From UBA12018 sp051656605 (GTDB lineage: Bacteria; Bacteroidota; Bacteroidia; Bacteroidales; CAMTPD01): a stretch of 64,000 nucleotides of DNA. The translations under genes and the position numbers were made by a program. A model generated the notes under the pieces. It was not told the DNA's origin. It ran no database searches and saw nothing but the letters and a program-made list of their open reading frames with translations. How positions within the stretch are numbered: the stretch's first letter is position 1; every line of letters begins with the position of its first letter. Location of the stretch: assembly GCA_051656605.1 (NCBI GenBank), contig JBOGCF010000044.1, forward strand, positions 118,515 through 182,514, given 5' to 3'. Positions 57,171-64,000 of this stretch are shown here, in pieces.

Positions 57171-57743
57171 ATGGAATATATCTTGATATTTATCGCGGCC
57201 GTATTTGTAAACAACATCGTACTGTCGCAATTCTTAGGAATCTGTCCGTTCCTTGGTGTTTCTAAGAAAGTAGAAACAGCAGCCGGAATGGGAGCTGCCG
57301 TTACCTTCGTACTTACGATCGCTACCATCGTAACCTTCTTGATACAGAAATTCGTACTCGATCCGTTCGGTCTGGGCTATATGCAAACCATCAGCTTCAT
57401 TCTCGTAATCGCATCGTTGGTACAGATGGTAGAAATCATCCTTAAAAAAGTATCTCCGGCTCTATACCAAGCATTGGGCGTATTCTTACCGCTGATCACT
57501 ACAAACTGTGCCATCCTTGGTGTAGCCATCCTAGTGATCCAAAAAGACTTCTCTCTATTGCAATCTGTAGTGTATGCCATCTCTACCGCTATTGGTTTTG
57601 CGTTGGCAATGATTATCTTTGCAGGTATCAGAGAACGTTTGTCACTCACCCTGATACCAGCAGGCGTAAAAGGCACACCAATCGCCCTTATCACAGCCGG
57701 AATCCTGGCAATGGCATTCATGGGATTCTCAGGAATTGTATAA
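57171..57743 (+). CDS. rnfA: Rnf complex subunit RnfA
   Basis: A 190-residue membrane subunit homologous to NqrE. The conserved start (FVNNIVLSQFLGICPFLGVS) and the antiparallel second half (PLITTNCAILGVAILV) are seen. It ends the core rnfBCDGEA order; galE follows after 47 bases. Confidence 0.95.
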   Translation: MEYILIFIAAVFVNNIVLSQFLGICPFLGVSKKVETAAGMGAAVTFVLTIATIVTFLIQKFVLDPFGLGYMQTISFILVIASLVQMVEIILKKVSPALYQALGVFLPLITTNCAILGVAILVIQKDFSLLQSVVYAISTAIGFALAMIIFAGIRERLSLTLIPAGVKGTPIALITAGILAMAFMGFSGIV

Positions 57744-57790
57744 CCACTGTATATCTTATTTAGATTGCATACTAACACATATCAAATAGA

Positions 57791-58822
57791 ATGAAAGGCA
57801 AAATTTTAGTTACCGGAGGAACCGGCTACATCGGTTCACACACAACCGTAGAGCTTCAACAAGCAGGTTACGAAGTTATCATCATCGATAACTTGTCAAA
57901 CTCAAACGCTGACGTAGTAGACCGCATCGAAGGCATTACAGGCATCAGACCAGAGTTTCACGAACTAGACTGTAACGATTACGATGGTTTGAAAAAACTA
58001 TTCGATCAACACAAAGACATCACCGGTATCATCCACTTTGCAGCAAGCAAAGCAGTAGGCGAGTCGGTGCAAAAACCATTGTTGTATTACAGAAACAACC
58101 TCGTTTCTCTAATCAACCTGTTAGATCTTATGCCACAGTACGGCGTAGAGGGTATCGTATTCTCTTCATCATGTACCGTATACGGTCAGCCGGATGTACT
58201 TCCTGTAACAGAAGACGCACCAATCAAACCAGCTATGTCTCCTTACGGAAACACCAAGCAAATCAACGAAGAGATCATTCGTGACGCAGCACACGCAGGC
58301 GCACCATTCCACAGCATCATCCTTCGTTACTTCAACCCAATTGGCGCTCACCCATCTGCAGAGATCGGCGAACTTCCAAACGGCGTTCCACAAAACCTTG
58401 TACCATTCATTACACAAACAGCAGCCGGCATCCGCCAAGAGCTAAGCGTGTTTGGTAACGACTACGACACCGTAGACGGCTCATGCGTACGCGACTACAT
58501 CAACGTAGTAGACCTTGCAAAAGCACACGTAATCGCAGTAGACCGCATCGTAGAGCACAAATGCAAAAAGAGCGTAGAAACGTTCAACCTAGGCACAGGC
58601 CGCGGACTTACCGTACTTGAACTAGTAAATGCATTTGAAAAAGTAACAGGTGTAAAAGTAAACCACAAGATCGTAGGACGCAGAGAAGGTGATATCGAGA
58701 AAGTATGGGCAAACCCAACCTTCGCCAACACCGAACTAGGCTGGACAGCAAAAGAAAGCGTAGAAGACACCCTTCTATCCGCTTGGAAATGGCAAGTAAA
58801 ACTACAAGAGCAAGGAAAATAA
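57791..58822 (+). CDS. galE: UDP-glucose 4-epimerase
   Basis: Interconverts UDP-glucose and UDP-galactose. An extended SDR protein of 343 residues with NAD motif GGTGYIG (9-15), catalytic Ser in SSSCTVYG (125-132) and Y152-x3-K156 (PYGNTK). The C-terminal sugar domain is complete (GRREGDIEKVWA). It lies 47 bases after rnfA and may be read in part from the rnf promoter. Confidence 0.95.
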   Translation: MKGKILVTGGTGYIGSHTTVELQQAGYEVIIIDNLSNSNADVVDRIEGITGIRPEFHELDCNDYDGLKKLFDQHKDITGIIHFAASKAVGESVQKPLLYYRNNLVSLINLLDLMPQYGVEGIVFSSSCTVYGQPDVLPVTEDAPIKPAMSPYGNTKQINEEIIRDAAHAGAPFHSIILRYFNPIGAHPSAEIGELPNGVPQNLVPFITQTAAGIRQELSVFGNDYDTVDGSCVRDYINVVDLAKAHVIAVDRIVEHKCKKSVETFNLGTGRGLTVLELVNAFEKVTGVKVNHKIVGRREGDIEKVWANPTFANTELGWTAKESVEDTLLSAWKWQVKLQEQGK

Positions 58823-58847
58823 GCCCTCCCCACCCTTGTGGTCACCA

Positions 58848-58895
58848 ACCATAAATGGCATGGACCATAAACGGTATCAACCATAAAACAAAAGA
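58848..58895. repeat. Short 16-bp-period repeat after galE
   Basis: ACCATAAA occurs at 58848, 58864 and 58880, exactly 16 bases apart, just before the terminator stem. Confidence 0.5.
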
Positions 58896-58937
58896 GACTT
58901 CAAACCCCGTCACTCGACGATTTGAAGTCTCTTTTTT
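58890..58937. terminator. Terminator after galE
   Basis: AAAGAGACTTCAAA pairs with TTTGAAGTCTCTTT; a T run follows on the plus strand and an A/T-rich stretch on the other. Confidence 0.88.
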
Positions 58938-59047
58938 GTTTTTATCATATCTACTTTATGCCAATTCATATAACATAAAAGCCTAAACATTGTGGTTCAA
59001 ACTTTTCACATAGCCACTTAACACCTAAGCGACTCGTTCTTAATTGA

Positions 59048-59275
59048 TTATTTCTTTGCCCAAATCTTACCTCTACTTCCAGGTACATGTCCAACCGATT
59101 TACAATGCTTATCTAAATAAGATTGCATTCTAAAATTTGTGGTACTTGGCTTTGCCTGAGAAATTTGACCTTTAACACTATTGTAAACCTCTCCTCGTGT
59201 GAATTGATCTCCGGTCTTTTTGCTTGAAAAGAAACTCTCTAACACATCTATTATTTGCTTTGTTATACTCCTCAT
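59048..59275 (-). CDS. Small basic protein, possibly DNA-binding
   Basis: A 75-residue basic protein, divergent from the TIR operon. The sequence (FTRGEVYNSVKGQ, then RMQSYLDKHCKSVG and a C-terminal GSRGKIWAKK) suggests a small winged-helix fold, but the family is not recognised. It lies at the border of the AT-rich island and could regulate the neighbouring operon or be a leftover of a mobile element. No strong ribosome-binding site is seen. Confidence 0.5.
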   Translation of the reverse strand: MRSITKQIIDVLESFFSSKKTGDQFTRGEVYNSVKGQISQAKPSTTNFRMQSYLDKHCKSVGHVPGSRGKIWAKK

Positions 59276-59547
59276 AATTATATATATTTAGTTCACCTTG
59301 ATACAACACTCAAAAATAATCAAACTCCAAAGAATTGTCAATCTTGAGATATTATTTTTATCCGATATTCGTAATAATACTTTCTTTAAGTTGTATTCAT
59401 CTACCTCCTGTGATCTACTCTTAATCAAAAAGGCTCTCCCATTAAAAACGCAAAAATAACAGAAATCAACAATCTTATTAAGTAAGTACTTATAAGCTTA
59501 CAGATATTTTACTCTGTTAAAATTAGCACATGTTTATTTTTTCTTTA

Positions 59548-59555
59548 TAAATTCG
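59548..59555 (+). promoter_or_regulatory. Predicted -7 box of the TIR operon
   Basis: TAAATTCG matches TAnnTTCG, 34 bases before the first TIR gene. No good -33 is seen. The remaining part of the 306-bp gap (59276-59581) is very AT-rich without other features, except a four-codon reading frame (59571-59585) whose stop overlaps the first ATG. Confidence 0.4.
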
Positions 59556-59581
59556 TGAACAATTAAAACTATGAATGTATT

Positions 59582-60133
59582 ATGACCAATTATTATTTAT
59601 CAAAAGAACAACTTGCGACTGAGCAAGAGAACCGTTCTGAATTTTATGCTAACCTAGTAGATTCTATACTACAACGTTTACAGAAGTCTTTTCATAACAA
59701 TGCAACTGTTTTTTTATCACACAAACATGACGAAGGAACCGTTCTATTGAATGTAATAAGTATGTTGAAAAATTTAGGGGTGGATGTATATCTTGACTGG
59801 ATGGATGACGACATGCCTAAATATACTTCAGGTGAAACAGCTTCTAAAATTAAACAGAAAATAAAACATTGCAATAAATTCATATTACTCGCAACAGAAG
59901 GTGCTATTACCTCAAAATGGTGCAATTGGGAGTTAGGATATGGCGATGCCCATAAATATTCAGAACACATTGCAATTATGCCAATTACCGATACTCGTGA
60001 TGGGAAATTTTCAGGCAGCGAGTATTTAGAAATATATCCTATCATCAAGACAGAGTACCAATATATAAATACTGAGTGCTATGTTGAATATGGCTCTAAG
60101 AAAATAAAACTCAAAGACTGGCTTAAACAATAA
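59582..60133 (+). CDS. TIR-domain protein 1 of the island
   Basis: A 183-residue protein that is nearly all TIR domain. Its first strand is VFLSHKHDE (43-51), the BB-loop region VDVYLDWMDDD follows, and SKWCNWELGYGD (111-122) places E117 at the catalytic glutamate of NAD-cleaving TIR enzymes. Bacterial TIRs with this residue split NAD+ or make cyclic ADP-ribose-type signals. No effector or binding domain is fused, so the protein probably acts with its neighbours. It opens the six-gene operon, 4 bases before the next gene. Confidence 0.82.
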   Translation: MTNYYLSKEQLATEQENRSEFYANLVDSILQRLQKSFHNNATVFLSHKHDEGTVLLNVISMLKNLGVDVYLDWMDDDMPKYTSGETASKIKQKIKHCNKFILLATEGAITSKWCNWELGYGDAHKYSEHIAIMPITDTRDGKFSGSEYLEIYPIIKTEYQYINTECYVEYGSKKIKLKDWLKQ

Positions 60134-60137
60134 GATT

Positions 60138-60914
60138 ATGTATACTGGATTCAATTTACAAAACATCAATATCACAACAAATGCTCCATATATTCAACGA
60201 TGGAGTAAGTTATTTGATGAACAAAAAGAAAAAACTCGAGCTGCTTTATATAATCAGATAGCACAAGATGGAATTATCGATGCTGCTAAAATTCAAATGG
60301 ATTGGTTTCCTGAGATAGATGCTCACATTTTTATATCACACTCTCATAAAGATAAACAATTAGCAATAAATTTGGCATGTTGGCTATATGAAAATTTTAA
60401 TCTAAAAGTATTTATAGATTCTTGTGTATGGGGCTATGCTAATGATTTGCTAAAGCAAATAGATGAAATATATTGCCGGAAAGAAAAGGAAGATTTGTAT
60501 GACTATAACAAACGAAATTATTCAACAAGTCATGTTCATATGTTACTTATGACAGCTTTAAATAAAATGATTGATAAAACTGAGTGTGTGTTTTTCCTAA
60601 ATACAGACAACTATATTTCTCTAAATGATATCAAAAATAAAACTTTATCACCATGGATATATGGAGAAATTGAGATAACAAGAACTATTCAAAAGAAAAC
60701 ACCAAAGAGGCCTACTACAAGTCTATTTTCTAGAGGAGGTGCTATAAATGAATCACTTAATAAGAGTATGGATTTAATACTTGAATACCCAATAGATATC
60801 AGTCATTTTACCACCATCAATGATGAAACATTAAAAAGCTGGAGACTAACTAAAAGAAAAGATAATGCAGCCCTTGATGAACTATATAAAATTACCCAAA
60901 TACTTACGAAATGA
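60138..60914 (+). CDS. TIR-like protein 2 of the island
   Basis: A 258-residue protein. An N-terminal 60-residue extension is followed by a TIR-like fold: HIFISHSHKDKQLA (63-76), LKVFIDSCVWG, and later VFFLNTDNYI and SPWIYGEIEITR (171-182), in which E177 sits where the catalytic Glu would be. The spacing between strands is longer than in standard TIRs because of a charged insert (CRKEKEDLYDYNKR). It overlaps the membrane-protein gene by 4 bases. Confidence 0.7.
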   Translation: MYTGFNLQNINITTNAPYIQRWSKLFDEQKEKTRAALYNQIAQDGIIDAAKIQMDWFPEIDAHIFISHSHKDKQLAINLACWLYENFNLKVFIDSCVWGYANDLLKQIDEIYCRKEKEDLYDYNKRNYSTSHVHMLLMTALNKMIDKTECVFFLNTDNYISLNDIKNKTLSPWIYGEIEITRTIQKKTPKRPTTSLFSRGGAINESLNKSMDLILEYPIDISHFTTINDETLKSWRLTKRKDNAALDELYKITQILTK

Positions 60915-61360
60915 AACTTACAGAAGAACAAATTAAACATTTAGAGTTTACTCAAAATGTAATCACTCGAATGAATTCAAATTCTTTCCAAATAAAAGGT
61001 TGGGCAATAACAGTCGTATCGGCTTTTCTTGCTTTATATGCAAGCAATAAAAATGAGGTCTATATCTTTATTGCCATAATACCGACAATCTTGTTTGGGC
61101 TATTAGATACTTATTATTTACAGCTAGAACGAAAATTTAGACTGATATATCATAATATAATAGATCCTGCTATAAACGTCACCCCTTTTAATATGTCTTT
61201 AGATCAGCTCAACAACAACAAGATGAATGAAGAGACGACGTTTTTCTCTGTTATGAAGAGTCCATCAATACTATATCTATACCTTTCGATATGTATACTC
61301 CTTCTATTGGGTGGACTAATATTAAAATATAAAGAATGTATAATCTCTTTCATCAATTAA
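60911..61360 (+). CDS. Small multi-pass membrane protein of the island (effector candidate)
   Basis: A 149-residue membrane protein with three predicted spans: about 30-45 (GWAITVVSAFLALYAS), 51-70 (YIFIAIIPTILFGLLDTYYL) and 119-140 (ILYLYLSICILLLLGGLIL). The N-terminal pattern NSFQIKGW recurs, as far as I remember, in small proteins that accompany TIR genes in Bacteroidetes. It resembles SLATT-type (SMODS/SLOG-associated two-TM) effectors in size and context. Membrane damage as its output is inference. Confidence 0.68.
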   Translation: MKLTEEQIKHLEFTQNVITRMNSNSFQIKGWAITVVSAFLALYASNKNEVYIFIAIIPTILFGLLDTYYLQLERKFRLIYHNIIDPAINVTPFNMSLDQLNNNKMNEETTFFSVMKSPSILYLYLSICILLLLGGLILKYKECIISFIN

Positions 61361-61364
61361 ATTT

Positions 61365-62039
61365 ATGGCAAAAATTTTTATTTCATATAAATATGCAGAT
61401 AGCAATGTAAAATCTATTACCAGTCTGAATACGAGATGTACAGTAAGAGATTACGTTGATAAAATACAAGAAAAAATCGGAGTAAACCACATCAATAAAG
61501 GTGAAAATGATGGTGAAGATATGAGCACTCTAGCTGATAGCACCATACAATCAAAATTAGGAGATAAAATTTACGACAGCACTGTAACAATTGTGCTCAT
61601 ATCACCCAATATGAAAGATAATACAAAGGCTGAAAACGAACAGTGGATACCATGGGAAATATCTTATTCATTAAGAGAGCAGTCCAGAAATGGTAGGACT
61701 AGTAAGACAAATGCGATATTAGCTGTTGTATTACCAGATTACTCTGGTAGTTATGAATATTTCATGATAGAACATACTTGTCAGTATTGTGACTGCACAA
61801 CATATAAGACAGCTACTTTATTTAATATCTTAGCATCAAATATGTTTAATAAAACGAACCCAACATACACAGGTTGTTCTCATCATGATTCTTTCAATAA
61901 ACCTCATTCTGGACATTTTTCATATATTCATTGTGTTAAATGGGATAATTTTATAAAGAACCATGAACACTATATTAATATCGCAAAAGAAATAAAAGAC
62001 AATATAACAGAATATTCAATTACTAAAAACATCAAATAA
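61365..62039 (+). CDS. MTH538/DUF1863-type TIR-like protein (ThsB-like fold)
   Basis: A 224-residue protein with KIFISYKYAD at residues 3-12 and the second conserved block QWIPWEISYSLR (93-104, E98 the candidate active Glu). The DSTVTIVLISPNM strand between them is typical for the MTH538/DUF1863 TIR-like family, to which ThsB of Thoeris belongs. A Cys/His-rich stretch (HTCQYCDCTTYK) lies in the C-terminal part. No thsA (SIR2-SLOG) is present, so this is not a standard Thoeris locus. Confidence 0.75.
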   Translation: MAKIFISYKYADSNVKSITSLNTRCTVRDYVDKIQEKIGVNHINKGENDGEDMSTLADSTIQSKLGDKIYDSTVTIVLISPNMKDNTKAENEQWIPWEISYSLREQSRNGRTSKTNAILAVVLPDYSGSYEYFMIEHTCQYCDCTTYKTATLFNILASNMFNKTNPTYTGCSHHDSFNKPHSGHFSYIHCVKWDNFIKNHEHYINIAKEIKDNITEYSITKNIK

Positions 62040-62050
62040 CCACAAACAAC

Positions 62051-63106
62051 ATGAATCAAATTGTCTGTTTAGGTAGTCCATACATTCTTCCTGAATTAGA
62101 AAAATTTACGAAGTCTCTTACTGATATATGTTTGGTCACATATGACAAGGTATCAAAGAAGAAGCCTGTTTTATATCTATATTTTGGAGACAATATAGAG
62201 GACAAAAACCGTCATAATTCACTACTGAGTCTTGAGGATTTGACAGAGAAAGATTTAATCTTACCAGTGCTTCGTGATCCTTCAAACTTTAAAGAATATA
62301 TTCCCGATGAATTGAAAGAGATAAATGCAATTATTATCAAGAATAACAAAGACATTCACAAACTGAATAATAGGATATTAGAATGGTGCAATAAGATTGA
62401 AGTCAATCGAAAAGTCTTCATCTCATATAAAAGAACTGATAGCTTGAAATTAGCAGAACAATTATATGACACTTTAATTAAGTCTCATTATACTCCTTTC
62501 TTAGATTCATACAGTATTGAGACAGGTGTCAAATTTCAAGAGTATCTATTACATGAACTCTCAGACTCTGCCATATTTGTATTTATCAACACTCCTAATT
62601 ATGAATTTAGCTCTTTCACTCTTGAAGAATTAAATGCTGCAAGCTTGCACCAAATGAGTATTATTGAAATTAAAACTAATAGTGCCAGAGACTATAAAGA
62701 GGCTGAATTTTCAGTCGTTTTCAAGTTAGAAGATGACATTTCTCCTGAGAAAGAATATCCGGATGAAATCATAAAGAGTATTGTCTATCTTATTGAAAAA
62801 GAAAGAGCCAAGGCTTTTGAATTCAAACGAAAAACAATAATAGACAATTTAATAGCTAGCAATAAAGATATAGTTGTTTCTAGTAATGGTATAATTTCTA
62901 CAAAAAACAATACTCATTTATACTATCCAGTTTTTCATAATCCTTTGGCTACAGATTATCAGAAGGCAGAAAAAATAATTGATAACACCTCTACTGGAGA
63001 TAAATTTGTAATATATAATGGTATTCATTGTCGAAAGGACGTGAAAGATCATATTTTATGGTTAAATAAATCTTTGCCAATAAAGGCAATAGATATAAAC
63101 GAATAA
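62051..63106 (+). CDS. TIR-domain protein 3 with unknown flanking domains
   Basis: A 351-residue protein in three parts. Residues 1-115 form an alpha/beta domain I do not recognise; it may be a decayed TIR or receiver fold. Residues 118-230 are a TIR domain: KVFISYKRTD (121-130), YTPFLDSYSIETG, IFVFINTPNY and SSFTLEELNAAS (E192 or E193 as catalytic Glu). Residues 265-351 (YPVFHNPLATDYQKAEKI, HCRKDVKDHILWLNKSLPI) are an unknown C-terminal domain. It lies 4 bases before the SLOG gene, its probable partner. Confidence 0.78.
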   Translation: MNQIVCLGSPYILPELEKFTKSLTDICLVTYDKVSKKKPVLYLYFGDNIEDKNRHNSLLSLEDLTEKDLILPVLRDPSNFKEYIPDELKEINAIIIKNNKDIHKLNNRILEWCNKIEVNRKVFISYKRTDSLKLAEQLYDTLIKSHYTPFLDSYSIETGVKFQEYLLHELSDSAIFVFINTPNYEFSSFTLEELNAASLHQMSIIEIKTNSARDYKEAEFSVVFKLEDDISPEKEYPDEIIKSIVYLIEKERAKAFEFKRKTIIDNLIASNKDIVVSSNGIISTKNNTHLYYPVFHNPLATDYQKAEKIIDNTSTGDKFVIYNGIHCRKDVKDHILWLNKSLPIKAIDINE

Positions 63107-63110
63107 GCTT

Positions 63111-63695
63111 ATGCTATTTTTATCTGCAAGTATCCCCTTACAAGGAAGAGAATATTATGAGACAGCCAATATTCTAGCAATTAGAGAAGCTGTTATGGCA
63201 TTCACTAAAGTTTGTATGGAGTTAAAAATTCCGTTTTACTTTGGTGGACATCCAGCGATATCACCTCTTGTATATCAGATCGCGAAAGAGTATGACTCGT
63301 CCTTTTCTTCAAATGTTATAATTTATCAATCTTTATGGTTTAAAAATCAGACACCTCCAGAAGTAAGTTATTATAAAAATATTGTTTGGACAGAGAAAAA
63401 AGAAACTATCGATTTAAGCATAGAGCATATGCGAAAAGAGATGTTTAAAAATCAGACTGAATGTGCTATATTCATAGGAGGAATGAAAGGCATTATTGAT
63501 GAAGCTGAATTAATACACTGTATGCACCCCTCAATCAGGCTACTACCAATAATCAATACAGGTGGCGCATGTGCTGATTTGCCAAAGCAAACAGAGTTAA
63601 AATGTGACTCTCTTACTGATAATGAATGTTCTTATGCATATGTCTATTTGCTTAGAGAGTATCTTAAACAGTTTACAACACTAAAGTCTCTATAA
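63111..63695 (+). CDS. Stand-alone SLOG-fold protein (predicted nucleotide sensor)
   Basis: A 194-residue Rossmann-like protein. FLSASIP starts the first strand, FGGHPAISPLV (44-54) gives a Gly-rich loop, and AIFIGGMKGIIDEAEL (119-134) matches the GG-x-G-x-x-x-E motif of LOG/SLOG enzymes; LLPIINTGGA ends the core. SLOG domains bind NAD-derived or other nucleotide signals in several defence systems (for example the ThsA C-terminal domain in Thoeris). Here it is alone and next to TIR genes, which suggests a receptor for a TIR-made signal. It ends the operon. Confidence 0.72.
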   Translation: MLFLSASIPLQGREYYETANILAIREAVMAFTKVCMELKIPFYFGGHPAISPLVYQIAKEYDSSFSSNVIIYQSLWFKNQTPPEVSYYKNIVWTEKKETIDLSIEHMRKEMFKNQTECAIFIGGMKGIIDEAELIHCMHPSIRLLPIINTGGACADLPKQTELKCDSLTDNECSYAYVYLLREYLKQFTTLKSL

Positions 63696-63718
63696 TCATA
63701 ATTGAACTTTCAAAATAT

Positions 63719-63757
63719 AAGGCTACCGCGACTCAGTGCAGAGTGTTGGTAGCCTTT
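63719..63757 (+). terminator. Terminator after the TIR/SLOG operon
   Basis: AAGGCTACC / GGTAGCCTT with a loop containing GACTCAGTGCAGAGT, itself partly self-complementary, followed by T-containing sequence. It sits 23 bases after the last stop. Confidence 0.75.
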
Positions 63758-63862
63758 AATGATTTGAACCTGATTTCGGGGCTTATTACTGAACCTGATT
63801 TGTCGAGTCTTTTAGTCGATTTTTAAGCCGAGTCTTGTATCTATTTAAAACACGATTATAGC

Positions 63863-64000
63863 GTAAGCCCCCGAGTAACTACACCTATTTTGGCTTAAAA
63901 TAAAGTTCTTCTTTTGGCGTACACTAAAAAAGTAGATGTATGACGAAAGAAGAATTTAAGTTTATACTAGACCGACAACAGTCAAGTGGTTTATCAGTTC
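63863..64000 (+). mobile_element. Left end of an IS66-type insertion sequence
   Basis: The likely terminal sequence GTAAGCCCCCGAGTAAC starts at 63863, fitting the GTAA-type ends of IS66 elements, and an open frame typical of the IS66 accessory gene starts 77 bases inside. The candidate 8-base target duplication would be ATTATAGC (63855-63862). The right end is outside the window, so this cannot be confirmed. Confidence 0.65.
63940..64000 (+). CDS. tnpA: IS66-family accessory protein TnpA, 3' end cut by window
   Basis: The first 20 codons read MTKEEFKFILDRQQSSGLSV, close to the start of IS66 orf1/TnpA proteins of Bacteroidetes, in which an HTH follows. The frame runs off the window end. Purine-rich AAAAAAGTAG precedes the ATG. 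Confidence 0.7.
   Translation, partial: MTKEEFKFILDRQQSSGLSV

Noticed and set aside
59582..63695. Labelling the island as Thoeris
   Set aside because: The ThsB-like TIR is present but no ThsA (SIR2-SLOG) gene; the SLOG protein stands alone and extra TIR genes exist, so only a Thoeris-like relation is claimed.
63855..63862. 8-base target duplication of the IS66 element
   Set aside because: Only the left side is in the window, so duplication cannot be shown.

Overview
The window looks like a chromosomal piece of an anaerobic Bacteroidales bacterium (Bacteroides/Parabacteroides/Dysgonomonas-like; the genus cannot be fixed from sequence alone). Grounds for this are a SusC/SusD pair with an ECF sigma/FecR switch, a type V (Mfa/Fim) pilus locus, a Ser-type sulfatase, DUF3078, DUF3575 and DUF3868 proteins, the pyrG-yidC pair, an Rnf operon, and several upstream regions with the Bacteroidetes promoter pattern (TTG about 19-20 bases before TAnnTT[T/C]G). 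Layout: 1-2.8 kb holds the 3' part of a sulfatase and a convergent secreted phosphodiesterase/phosphatase. 2.9-17.3 kb is a large minus-strand cobalamin region. Read in its own direction it starts with a B12 riboswitch, then a PP-loop amidase-like gene, btuF, the corrinoid adenosyltransferase, btuC, btuD and a histidine phosphatase. A second B12 riboswitch precedes btuB, a small secreted transcobalamin-like (DUF4430-like) protein, and the late assembly genes cobU, cobT, cobS, cobC, cobQ, cobD and cbiB. No corrin-ring genes are seen, so the window covers uptake, adenosylation, amidation and nucleotide-loop assembly. 17.6-27.8 kb is an AraC-type regulator followed by a six-gene pilus operon: DUF3575, DUF3868/OmpA/TPR, major fimbrillin, Mfa2-like anchor and two large lipoproteins with lectin-like C-termini. 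An attenuator-like hairpin follows the major subunit gene. 27.9-28.5 kb is dps. 28.5-39.5 kb is a minus-strand carbohydrate-uptake locus (sigma, anti-sigma, SusC with STN domain, SusD, a repeat-containing lipoprotein, an exported FAD oxidoreductase) without any glycoside hydrolase.

39.6-52.1 kb is mostly housekeeping: ywbE, a YchJ-like gene, a BamE-like/DUF4476 lipoprotein, a tricorn-like S41 protease, a small membrane-anchored protein, a HPPK-like gene, ppa, yidC, pyrG and a DUF3078 gene. 52.3-58.8 kb is rseC-rnfBCDGEA plus galE. 59.3-63.7 kb is an AT-rich island: six tightly packed genes encoding four different TIR or TIR-like proteins, a small multi-pass membrane protein and a stand-alone SLOG-fold protein. 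This is the best candidate in the window for an undescribed immune-type signalling system. It is followed by the left end of an IS66-type insertion sequence that runs off the window.

Three intergenic regions (7.77, 39.86 and 41.35 kb) carry tandem repeats that share a period of 22 bp or its double, 44-45 bp, but have unrelated sequences. Two other intergenic stretches (9.9 and 41.5 kb) carry a related long stem-loop element.
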